Below, piece after piece: positions 40,408 through 47,911 of a stretch of 63,201 nt of DNA (its first letter is position 1; every line of letters starts with the position of its first letter). This DNA is from Terriglobia bacterium (lineage in GTDB: Bacteria; Acidobacteriota; Terriglobia; Terriglobales; Acidobacteriaceae). The translations under genes were made by a program, and so were the position numbers. The notes beneath the pieces were generated by a model. That model saw only the letters and a list, made by a program, of their open reading frames with translations. It searched no databases and was not told where the DNA came from. The DNA lies in contig JAIQGL010000035.1 in the NCBI GenBank assembly GCA_020072585.1, positions 1 to 63,201 of the forward strand, given 5' to 3'.

Positions 40408-40818
40408 ATGAAAAGTAAGTCATTGTTGTTCTTACTCGCGCTGATGGCGACCGTTGCCCTGGCGCAAAATCAAGGCAAAGGTCAAGGCCCCATGTCTCGC
40501 TACGATCCGAGTACCGAAGCGACGATTACCGGAACCATCGAGGAAATCCAGACACTGGACACGATGTGTCACTCGGGAACACACCTTACAGTGAAAACCG
40601 ACAAAGGAAACACTGAAGTTGCGCTTGGTCCTACCAAGTTCCTGGCCGATCAAAAGTTTGAGTTGAAGAAAGGCGACCAGGTCCAGATTGTGGGAGCAAA
40701 AGCAAACACCAGACGGGGGGAGATGTTCATGGCCCGCCAGATCACCAGTGGCGGGAAAACCGTTACGCTAAGAGACGACAAGGGAATGCCGAGTTGGCCA
40801 CGCGGTATGTGCCGTTAA
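40408..40818 (+). CDS. Small secreted protein of unknown function
   Basis: 136 residues. A signal peptide (LLFLLALMATVALAQ) precedes a small beta-rich domain (ATITGTIEEIQTL, HLTVKTDKG, KKGDQVQIVGA, QITSGGKTVTLRD) resembling OB-like or DUF5666-type domains; I cannot name it. The start at 40408 is set by an excellent AAGGAGGT seven bases upstream. Two lone cysteines (TMCHS and the C-terminal GMCR) might pair or bind metal. It is the last plus-strand gene of the efflux block and ends at a strong hairpin. Confidence 0.82.
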   Translation: MKSKSLLFLLALMATVALAQNQGKGQGPMSRYDPSTEATITGTIEEIQTLDTMCHSGTHLTVKTDKGNTEVALGPTKFLADQKFELKKGDQVQIVGAKANTRRGEMFMARQITSGGKTVTLRDDKGMPSWPRGMCR

Positions 40819-40825
40819 ACCAGAC

Positions 40826-40856
40826 AAGGGGAATGCGCCGCAGGGGCATTCCCCTT
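40826..40856. terminator. Hairpin terminator between the efflux block and chrA
   Basis: A perfect 11-bp stem, AAGGGGAATGC and its complement, closes a 9-nt loop, 7 bp after the stop of the small secreted protein. It has no long T run on the plus strand. Being symmetric, it may also serve the convergent chromate operon. The following ~200 bp to chrA hold nothing I can name. Confidence 0.75.
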
Positions 40857-41061
40857 CCAGTTTAGGAGCTGCATGTGCAACATAGGAAATGCCAGGTCTC
40901 GGTAACCGACGCTCGATGTGGGCCGTGCTTTCCTAAGAGGATTTTCGCGAGGCCTGCATTGAAACGTTCTCGACAATGGAAGAGGAAACTTGAATCAGTG
41001 TGTAAAAACCGATGTCCTAGTCGACTTTGCGTCTAAGAATTTGCACTATGCCCGCTTGATT

Positions 41062-42213
41062 CTAAGGTCCGAGGCGGATAATGATTCCCAATAAGCCAGC
41101 GACACCAATGATGAGAGGCTCGGGAACCCTCCATTTCAGCAGAACCAGAAAAGTGGCTACCGCAATTCCTGCCGTCCAGAAGTCCTGGATTGAATGCCTG
41201 CCGAGCACAACGACCGCGCCGGCAATGGCACCAGTTGCTGCCGCGGTAACACCCTGAACGAAGGCACGGACTTGCGAGTTTCCCGAAAATCGTTTGTAGA
41301 ACGGCCCTACGACTAGGACGAAAAGATAGACCGGCAGAAAAACACCCAGCGCCGCAGCGCACGCGCCAGTGATTCCAGAAACAAGGTAACCGATGAAAGC
41401 AACCGTTATCACCACAGGACCGGGTGTAATCATGGCCACCGCCACGGCATCAAGAAATTGGGTTTCAGTTAGCCAATGATGTTCCTGAACCACGCCTCCA
41501 TGAAGAAATGGAACGATGGCGAGGCCGCTGCCAAACACAAACAAGCTCGATTTCAGAAAGAATAGAAATAGCGGGCCTGTCGTAATGAAGATGCCCAGGC
41601 TCGACGGCATGAAGAAAAACATGGACGCTTGCCGTTTCCAGGCGGAGAAATCGGTCCTCGCGAGCATTACCAGGAGTCCCGCGGCCAGAAACAGCCACAC
41701 TATTTCCTTTTCCGTCACGGCGGTTGAAACTCCGAGGATCAGGAACACGACCCAGAGCAGTTTGTCCTTTTTCACCGACGTTTTAACCAGCTTTATGGCC
41801 GAGCGCGCAATAATAGCGACCACGGCTGCTCCTATGCCATAGAAAAGAGCCGCAATGATGCGGGTTCCGTTGAAAGAAGCGTATGCCTTGCCGATTGCGA
41901 GGACCATGAGGAACGAGGGCAAGATGAATGCCACTCCAACGATGGTTGCGCCAATGGATCCGGCCCGGACGAAGCCCAGATACATGGCTAACTGTGCGGC
42001 CAGCGGCCCCGGTGCAAGTTGCGAAAAAGCCAGGCCTTTAAGATAGTCCTCCTGGCTGGTCCATTTCCGCTCTTCCACCAGGTCCTTCTGCATGTAACCG
42101 ACAAGCGCAATGGGGCCGCCGAAGCCGAAGCACCCGAGTTTCAGAAAATACAGCGCAAACTCAGCCAACGTTCCTTCTTGACGTACTTGACTCGGGCTTG
42201 CGATGACGTTCAC
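41062..42213 (-). CDS. chrA: Chromate transporter ChrA
   Basis: 383-residue CHR-family membrane protein made of two homologous halves. The first half has LGCFGFGGPIALVGYMQ, then LAFSQLAPGPLAAQLA; the second has SLFVFGSGLAIVPFL, then VAMITPGPVVITVAFIGY. The GFGGP and PGP motifs are diagnostic. The protein exports chromate. It starts at GTG, overlapping the stop of the beta-propeller gene by 4 bp, and is the last gene of a six-gene minus-strand operon that also carries chrB. Confidence 0.94.
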   Translation of the reverse strand: MNVIASPSQVRQEGTLAEFALYFLKLGCFGFGGPIALVGYMQKDLVEERKWTSQEDYLKGLAFSQLAPGPLAAQLAMYLGFVRAGSIGATIVGVAFILPSFLMVLAIGKAYASFNGTRIIAALFYGIGAAVVAIIARSAIKLVKTSVKKDKLLWVVFLILGVSTAVTEKEIVWLFLAAGLLVMLARTDFSAWKRQASMFFFMPSSLGIFITTGPLFLFFLKSSLFVFGSGLAIVPFLHGGVVQEHHWLTETQFLDAVAVAMITPGPVVITVAFIGYLVSGITGACAAALGVFLPVYLFVLVVGPFYKRFSGNSQVRAFVQGVTAAATGAIAGAVVVLGRHSIQDFWTAGIAVATFLVLLKWRVPEPLIIGVAGLLGIIIRLGP

Positions 42214-43277
42214 TTCGGCGGCGCCACAGCGTCAAAGATAATGATCTTTGCGGCAGGAGCACCGTTCTCTTCTTGTTCCGGCACATAGACACGATGATTG
42301 CTCAGGTCGATGGCCAGACTGTGGACCTTCTTTTGCACGGGCACGTCTCCCAGCTTTCTGAAGTGGGTCGGATCATCCTCTTGGAAGATCGAGATCGCGC
42401 CGTCATAACAGGCAACATAGATACGTTTCAACCCCGGATCAAACGCGATGACATCTCCGCCTTTCGCCTGTGGAAAATATGCGATTGGTTCATGCGTATC
42501 CAGACGAAAGACAGTCATGAGATCGTTTTCCTCGCATGACAGAAACGCCAAGCGATGTTCTGAGTCGAGTGCCATCCCATGATTGCCACGACATTTGCCA
42601 ACCGGATACTCTGCGACCTCTTTATCGGTTGCGGGATCTATGTCAGCGATGACGTTCTTGTCCTGAAGATTTACATAAACGCGCCTGGAGGCAGGGTCGT
42701 ACCGGGGATTGCCGGTCTCGCTGCCAAAGCGAAGCGTTGTAATGATCTCATCTTTCTTTACGTCCACTACTGCTTCGGCCTTGCCCCATTCGTCCGAAAC
42801 ATAAATCTTGTGGAAAGGCGCTGCATAGGCAATCCCATCGGGCTTGGATTCCGTAGGAATCTTCTTAATGAGCTTCATCTGTTCAACGTCGATAACGCCG
42901 ATCTTGTCTTCCAGCCAATTGGACGTGTATGCCTTGTTGACATCGGGAGCGAGTTCGACTCCCTCAATCCCCGGCAGACCATCGAACGTCTTTACGACTT
43001 TGTTCGTTTTTAGATCTATAGCATAGAGCAGCCCAGCACCCAGGTGCGTGGAGAACAGCAGGCGCCGTGAGGAGTCGATGGTTAGGTAATCGAATCTCTT
43101 CCCCTTGGGGCCAGGCAATTCGATGGAGCCAACTTGCCTGAGCAGTACCGCACTAGACGCGGTTGCATCTGCGCGGGCTGTTAAACCATCTTTTGATTTG
43201 TTGGCCCAGAGCAGGAAGCCCGCAAGCAAGAGCAACGCAACCCAGTAGTAAATGCTGGAGGGAGCTATTCGTTTCAT
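42210..43277 (-). CDS. YncE-like beta-propeller protein, membrane-anchored
   Basis: 355 residues. An N-terminal hydrophobic segment (YYWVALLLLAGFLLWA) is followed by about seven propeller blades with YVTN-type repeats, such as YLTIDSSRRLLFSTHLG, VYVNLQDKNVIADID and IYVACYDGAISIF. The ATG at 43277 is used because it gives the membrane anchor at once; an upstream codon at 43439 would overlap the previous gene. The role in chromate resistance is unknown; such propellers are often periplasmic binding or scaffold proteins. Spacing to its upstream neighbour is 16 bp. Confidence 0.85.
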   Translation of the reverse strand: MKRIAPSSIYYWVALLLLAGFLLWANKSKDGLTARADATASSAVLLRQVGSIELPGPKGKRFDYLTIDSSRRLLFSTHLGAGLLYAIDLKTNKVVKTFDGLPGIEGVELAPDVNKAYTSNWLEDKIGVIDVEQMKLIKKIPTESKPDGIAYAAPFHKIYVSDEWGKAEAVVDVKKDEIITTLRFGSETGNPRYDPASRRVYVNLQDKNVIADIDPATDKEVAEYPVGKCRGNHGMALDSEHRLAFLSCEENDLMTVFRLDTHEPIAYFPQAKGGDVIAFDPGLKRIYVACYDGAISIFQEDDPTHFRKLGDVPVQKKVHSLAIDLSNHRVYVPEQEENGAPAAKIIIFDAVAPPK

Positions 43278-43293
43278 GTCAGTCTCTGTGTAG

Positions 43294-44184
43294 TCATTTT
43301 TTGGAATTTGTCTGATCCAGGGCAGCCCGCAGTCCCTTCGCCAATTTAACCGCATCATCGTTGGCCCAGAAGTGCATGAAAAATAACCTCGGCTGCTCAT
43401 CGAGCATGTGACTGTGCAAAGCGGTAACCTCAATTCCATTCTTCCGCAACGCCTGAATGACGGGATTTACTTCTTTGCCGATTAGAACGAAGTCGCCGGT
43501 GATCGCAGCTTTGTCATTGCCGGTTGGTTGAAAGTTCAGCGCGGTGGAGAGCCCCATGGAGCCAGGTACAGCCATTCCTGATTCAGTAATCGCCTCTGCC
43601 CGGGGAACGCCAACCTGAAAAACACCACCGTTGATCTTCCCCTTCTGCCCAAGTGTCTGCTCAATGGCAGCCGTATCGATGCCCAAATCCTGTGGAGCGC
43701 TTGCCGGCGGCTTTGGCGCTGGAGTCTTGGTAAGGGATAGCGCTTCCTTCACCGCAGCGGCTAGTTTTGGAGCGTCTCCGTGGCCACCAATGTGCATATA
43801 CATCACACGAGGCGACTCGTGAAGAACATGGTTATGGAGAGCGGTGATCTCAACGCCGTTGGATTGCAGAGACGTCATTACGGGAGTTACTTCATTTTCA
43901 GCAAGAACCAGGTCGCCCATCATCATCGCGCCAATGCCGGGCTTGCTGAATGCTACCCACGAACCGAGCGCCAGCGTGGGTTTTACTTGTGTCCCAGCCA
44001 CCGTAACGTTTAGGTCGCCACGCGGCATCCCTGCCTTGTAAGCTCCATCGGCCTGGACTTGCCCGGCTCTCCCGAGGGCCTTTTCAACCGCCTGCCACTC
44101 GTTGGCGGGAGACGTATTTTGTGCAACCACGACTCCGCATAGGATCAGGATTAGGCAAAATGCCAGCAGATTAGGTTTTGTCAT
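43294..44184 (-). CDS. Secreted tandem DUF1259 (LppY/LpqO-like) protein
   Basis: 296 residues with a signal peptide (LAFCLILILCGVVVAQ). Two copies of the DUF1259 domain follow, about 28-150 and 165-290, each with an N(V/F)xxxG, MGDxVL or TGDFVL strand and a conserved histidine cluster: ITALHNHVLHESPRVMYMH in the first, VTALHSHMLDEQPRLFFMH in the second. The histidines suggest metal binding. This family is regularly seen next to chrA/chrB; its biochemical role is not established as far as I know. Confidence 0.87.
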   Translation of the reverse strand: MTKPNLLAFCLILILCGVVVAQNTSPANEWQAVEKALGRAGQVQADGAYKAGMPRGDLNVTVAGTQVKPTLALGSWVAFSKPGIGAMMMGDLVLAENEVTPVMTSLQSNGVEITALHNHVLHESPRVMYMHIGGHGDAPKLAAAVKEALSLTKTPAPKPPASAPQDLGIDTAAIEQTLGQKGKINGGVFQVGVPRAEAITESGMAVPGSMGLSTALNFQPTGNDKAAITGDFVLIGKEVNPVIQALRKNGIEVTALHSHMLDEQPRLFFMHFWANDDAVKLAKGLRAALDQTNSKK

Positions 44185-44204
44185 AAGTGCTCCTTTCTCT
44201 TTCT

Positions 44205-45134
44205 TTATCGAATTCCTTTGTAAAGCCCCTCGATCATCTCCATGCCCTTGCGCAATACCTCTTCGTTGGGCAGACCTTGCTTGTTCCAGCCATCCAATAT
44301 CCGGTCGATGCCAAGCGCTTCACTTCTGCCAAAACACTCATCCGCTAGATCAGCATCATGGACAGCTTGCGCGAGGAGCTTCAGTCGCGAATCCTTAATA
44401 CCAAAGCTTTTTAGAAGCGTCTCGAAGGTGCAATCATTCCCGATATGACCGAAGCCCCCAGCATTAAACATGTCAAAGGGAATTGCGTCAGGGTGTCCCT
44501 TGGAATCCGCATCAAATATGAATTTTGCTTGCGGGTCGATGTAGCGGACGATGAGCCACGCGGAAGAAACCCTATCAATGCCGGGATGTGGACGGGTGAT
44601 CCATGTCCGGCCCACGTAATCCTTGGGGTTTTGCTTGCCTCTAGTCGTCTGCTTCGTGTCTTTGGTTTCGAGCCGTTGCATGGCGGCCTCAAGGCGAGCG
44701 CGTGCCGGTGAGCTGAAAAAATCGATCTCCGCAATTTGTTGCAAGCGCCTCTTAAAGCGCACCAAAGCAGCGTCGTCGCTACCGCGTCGGGCGGGTTTTC
44801 CGAATTTCTTCAGGTCCTTTTCCAGGGCCTGATAGTCGCGAGCCCGGGCGTTGTTGAACATTTCTTCCAGTTGCTCATTCCTGAGCTCATCAAAAGATGA
44901 AACCTGAGCAACGGCAGCTTGTCCTTTTGAATTGCGGATGGATGTGGCCAGCCACTCGAAGCGCTCCTGGTTCGCTGGGTTGTTGGGCAGGACATAGCCA
45001 GAGGCCGGCAATTGAACTGTGCCGTATCTCTGGAGTTTGCGCCATACGCCAACCCGTTCGCTTGCCTTTGCGGTGGGCAGGGTGAATACCAGCAAGAGCC
45101 AGGGAGCGGCCTGTTGATTGGAAGATACCTTCAT
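44205..45134 (-). CDS. chrB: Chromate resistance protein ChrB
   Basis: 309 residues. The N-terminal half (WRKLQRYGTVQLPASGYVLPNN...) is the ChrB N-domain related to PaaX-type regulators, and the C-terminal half is the ChrB C-domain with TWITRPHPGIDRVSSAWLI and NDCTFETLLKSFGI. ChrB is required for full chromate resistance and has been reported as a chromate-responsive regulator. The ATG at 45134 starts the conserved N-terminus. A 35-bp gap to the upstream ocd gene contains ATAACATAA, a half-site also found in the 18-bp palindrome at the head of this operon. Confidence 0.92.
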   Translation of the reverse strand: MKVSSNQQAAPWLLLVFTLPTAKASERVGVWRKLQRYGTVQLPASGYVLPNNPANQERFEWLATSIRNSKGQAAVAQVSSFDELRNEQLEEMFNNARARDYQALEKDLKKFGKPARRGSDDAALVRFKRRLQQIAEIDFFSSPARARLEAAMQRLETKDTKQTTRGKQNPKDYVGRTWITRPHPGIDRVSSAWLIVRYIDPQAKFIFDADSKGHPDAIPFDMFNAGGFGHIGNDCTFETLLKSFGIKDSRLKLLAQAVHDADLADECFGRSEALGIDRILDGWNKQGLPNEEVLRKGMEMIEGLYKGIR

Positions 45135-45169
45135 ACCAGTTCTGCGATACACCTATAACATAACCTAAT

Positions 45170-46195
45170 TTACGCTTGTGTGCCGGAGAACCAGAATCGA
45201 GTGCCACGCTGCTGGTTTAGAGCCTTTTCGTAAACTAAGGCTGCTGCGGCCACGTCCTGTAAGGCCGTTCCCGTGCTATCGAAGATAGTGATTTCCTCCT
45301 GCGAAGTGCGTCCCGGCTTTCGGCCAGCTACGACCTCGCCCAATTCAGCATGGACCCCTTCTGGACGTACCAGACCCTGAGCGATTGCGTGATGAAGGTC
45401 GCCGATTTGGATGCATTGCTCCAATACATCAGCTACCACGGTACTGGCGGCAAGCAGTCGCGGGTCCAACTCCTGCTTCTCCTCGTTGTCAGCGCCAACG
45501 CCGGCGACAAAAGTCCCCGCAGACACGTGCTCTTTGTGGACAAAGTAGCGCTTTGCGGGGGTGCAAGTGACGCACACATCGCTCCGGCGAATTGCGCCTT
45601 CCAACTGCTGAAGCCCGCAAACCTCCACTTGCAGGTCCCTGGAAAATTCAGCGGCAAAGGCTCGTGCCCGCGTTTCGTCCAGATCGAAAGCGTAGACGTG
45701 TTCAATGGGCAGCACTCTGCACAACGAGCACAGTTGAATGCGACCCTGATTCCCGCATCCGCACACTGTAACAACCTTCGATTGAGGCCGGGCGAAATAT
45801 TTGGCTGCCACGGCCGTTGCTGCGCCCGTACGCACGATGGTGATCTCGATGGAATCCATGACTGCCAGGGGATAACCGTTGGTTGCATCGCAAAGAAGGA
45901 TCAGGCCCTGAATATTTGGCATCGCAAAGCGTTGTTGATTGTAGAAGAAATTCCCATTCAGTTTCGCAACGAAGTAGGGGCGTGGCAAATTGAGCATTGC
46001 CGCCTTGATATGAAATCCTCCATCGAGTGAAGGCATGCCTAGCACTTTGGGCGGCTGCGTGTTCCCGAGCCCATGTTGCCGGAAGGCCGCTTCTACCGCA
46101 CCAATGCACTCATCGAGCGTAAGGAGTGCGGCGACATCCTTGCGACCCAGCAGCAGCGTCCCTGACAGATTTTCCATTTGTTTACCCTTGGTCAT
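45170..46195 (-). CDS. Ornithine cyclodeaminase/mu-crystallin family protein
   Basis: 341 residues. The family layout is visible: N-terminal LLGRKDVAALLTLDECI, substrate lysine region FVAKLNGNFF, ATNGYPLAVMDS, then the NAD-binding motif VCGCGNQGR and SDVCVTCTPAK. Members interconvert imino/keto and amino acids (ornithine cyclodeaminase, alanine dehydrogenase, ketimine reductase); the exact substrate is not clear. Its start overlaps the pepE stop by 4 bp. Why an amino-acid dehydrogenase-type enzyme sits in a chromate operon is unexplained. Confidence 0.9.
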   Translation of the reverse strand: MTKGKQMENLSGTLLLGRKDVAALLTLDECIGAVEAAFRQHGLGNTQPPKVLGMPSLDGGFHIKAAMLNLPRPYFVAKLNGNFFYNQQRFAMPNIQGLILLCDATNGYPLAVMDSIEITIVRTGAATAVAAKYFARPQSKVVTVCGCGNQGRIQLCSLCRVLPIEHVYAFDLDETRARAFAAEFSRDLQVEVCGLQQLEGAIRRSDVCVTCTPAKRYFVHKEHVSAGTFVAGVGADNEEKQELDPRLLAASTVVADVLEQCIQIGDLHHAIAQGLVRPEGVHAELGEVVAGRKPGRTSQEEITIFDSTGTALQDVAAAALVYEKALNQQRGTRFWFSGTQA

Positions 46196-46920
46196 GCGAT
46201 AGCGGTGTCAACAGTTAGATCTGTGCCCGGCAGCACTTCAATCGGCTTCTTGCCACGCTGGAAGATCCGTGCCGATGCTGCTCCATGCAAGAGCACGGCT
46301 CCATGGCGTACGCGGAGTGCGCTGGCCTCCCTAAGACCCACCACAGCCAGTTCGTTCTCCTCAAGGTATTGGCCGATCCGCTCTTCCTGAGTCTCGCCCA
46401 TATGGGTCGAACTGGGATCGGGATCAAGGTAGTGTGGACTGATTTGGAAATTCACCAGGCGCAAAGCGTCAAATGAGCGAGGTTGGACAACGGGCATATC
46501 TTTCGTCGTCTTCAGCGTTGGGCAGGCAACAATGGAGCCGGCGCTCGAACCGATAAAAGGACATCCGCCTTCCACGCGGCTCCGAATCATCTCTAACAAA
46601 TTAAGATCCTGGAGAGCTTTAAGAAGCCGAAAGGTATTGCCGCCGCCGATGAAAATTGCTTCCGCGCTCTCAATCAGCCGCGGGGGCGCGGGACTCCGGT
46701 GAGCCGATTCCAGAGCAAAGCCCATTCTCATGAATCGCTCCTCGGCTTTCGCTGCGTAAGAGTCACGGTCGTACAAAGCGTATGGGAGAAAGGCGATACG
46801 TTGAACGCCCCTAAGGACATCGCGGATGTTGCTCTCCATATGGTCGAGATAGCCTCGACCATGGATGGTGGAGCAGCTAATCAAAAGCAAGTTCTTCGCT
46901 GAATCTTCAGGCTTTAGCAT
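46192..46920 (-). CDS. pepE: Peptidase E-like dipeptidase (family S51)
   Basis: 242 residues. The nucleophile Ser126 is in GSSAGS, with GGGNTFRLL before it. Asp141 and His163 (SPHYLDP) complete a triad with spacings of 15 and 37 residues, the same as Ser120/Asp135/His157 of Salmonella PepE. PepE hydrolyses dipeptides with N-terminal aspartate. It is the first gene of the operon that ends in chrA and is translationally coupled to the next gene. A perfect palindrome lies 25-42 bp before its start. Confidence 0.92.
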   Translation of the reverse strand: MLKPEDSAKNLLLISCSTIHGRGYLDHMESNIRDVLRGVQRIAFLPYALYDRDSYAAKAEERFMRMGFALESAHRSPAPPRLIESAEAIFIGGGNTFRLLKALQDLNLLEMIRSRVEGGCPFIGSSAGSIVACPTLKTTKDMPVVQPRSFDALRLVNFQISPHYLDPDPSSTHMGETQEERIGQYLEENELAVVGLREASALRVRHGAVLLHGAASARIFQRGKKPIEVLPGTDLTVDTAIA

Positions 46921-46944
46921 GGAAGTATTATTAATATCATATTT

Positions 46945-46962
46945 ATGTTATATATATAACAT
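46945..46962. promoter_or_regulatory. Perfect 18-bp palindrome in the divergent pepE promoter region
   Basis: ATGTTATATATATAACAT is identical to its reverse complement. It sits in the 45-bp gap between pepE (minus) and a secreted phosphatase-fold gene (plus), where it must overlap one or both promoters. Its half, TTATGTTATA, recurs exactly on the minus strand just before chrB. It looks like the operator of a dimeric repressor; the regulator is not identified. Confidence 0.65.
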
Positions 46963-46965
46963 ATT

Positions 46966-47490
46966 GTGAAAAGCCTGAACACAAGAATTACTCGCATCGG
47001 AGTGACCCTGTTTGTTGTAGCGTTGATTGCCTGTCCGAAGGTCACCGAATCACAGAGTCATATTGCGCAACGCCATAGCACGCAACGCTCCCAGATTACC
47101 TTTGTTTGCGAACACGGTGCGGCATTGAGTGTTGTGGCGGCCGCGTATTTCAACAAACTCGCCCGGGAGCGGCATCTGAATTTGCATGCCATGGCCCGGG
47201 GCACGACGCCCCAGAAGGACATTGCGGTGAGTGCTCGCGAGGGCCTCAAAGCTGATGGTGTCCCTTTTGAAACGACACATCCTCAAGCCTTATCGACGAG
47301 CGATGCGGCGCATGCAATCCGCATTGTGGCGTTCGCTCCAATTCCGGCCCGATATTCGAGGATCACGCGCGTCCAGACATGGGCTGACGTACCTCCAACA
47401 AAGGACAACTATGGATTGGCTCGTGACGCGATTCTCAAACATCTCGCTGAGCTTTTCAGGGAATTAGAGCGGGATGGCAAAGCGCTCTAA
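46966..47490 (+). CDS. Secreted LMW-phosphatase/arsenate-reductase-fold protein lacking the P-loop arginine
   Basis: 174 residues with an N-terminal hydrophobic segment (IGVTLFVVALIACP), then a low-molecular-weight phosphatase-like domain: ITFVCEHGAALSVVAAAYFN corresponds to the P-loop strand and helix. The motif CEHGAALS has Leu where CxxxxxRS enzymes have Arg. A later WADVPP could match the catalytic Asp loop. With the arginine missing, classical phosphatase or arsenate reductase activity is doubtful. It starts at GTG 46966, divergent from the chromate operon and next to the palindrome, suggesting shared control. Confidence 0.75.
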   Translation: MKSLNTRITRIGVTLFVVALIACPKVTESQSHIAQRHSTQRSQITFVCEHGAALSVVAAAYFNKLARERHLNLHAMARGTTPQKDIAVSAREGLKADGVPFETTHPQALSTSDAAHAIRIVAFAPIPARYSRITRVQTWADVPPTKDNYGLARDAILKHLAELFRELERDGKAL

Positions 47491-47624
47491 TCCGACCTTG
47501 TGGAGTGTGCCGTAAATGTGCCCGCCATTACGGCGACAACTGGCCGTCAACTTCCTGCTACTTCTGCAACCATGGCGAAACCTTCCTTGCGAAGCGCAAT
47601 TTGTGGGCAAGTTATTGATTTGAA

Positions 47625-47701
47625 TGGTGGGCGATCACGGACTCGAACCGTGGACCTCCTGCTTGTAAGGCAGGCGCTCTAACCAGCTGAGCTAATCGCC
47701 C
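47625..47701 (-). tRNA. tRNA-Val (anticodon UAC)
   Basis: On the minus strand a full cloverleaf is visible: acceptor GGGCGAT paired with ATCGCCC, D-arm GCTC...GAGC, anticodon stem CCTGC/GCAGG with loop CTTACAA (anticodon TAC), variable loop AGGTC and T-arm CACGG TTCGAGT CCGTG, followed by an encoded CCA. It stands alone between the secreted phosphatase-fold gene and the sensor kinase. Confidence 0.96.
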
Positions 47702-47911
47702 TGTGTGCCGGCAACCGTGTGCTCCGGCGAGATTTCGTGCAGATTTGCAGTATAGCGGCTGTACTGGAGACGGGTCAAAGCCAGTTTCCCAAAACGGGAA
47801 ACTGTACATGCCCAGGTGGTTACTGAGGTTACACAAATTACGTAATCCCGCAGATGCCGGCGACGCCGGGCCGTGATACGCTCACCCTCTCAAGACTGGA
47901 AAATTGCGGGC

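Noticed and set aside
47500-47682. Short plus-strand open frame after the secreted phosphatase-fold gene
   Set aside because: Its 3' half overlaps the tRNA-Val gene on the other strand and it has no ribosome binding site.
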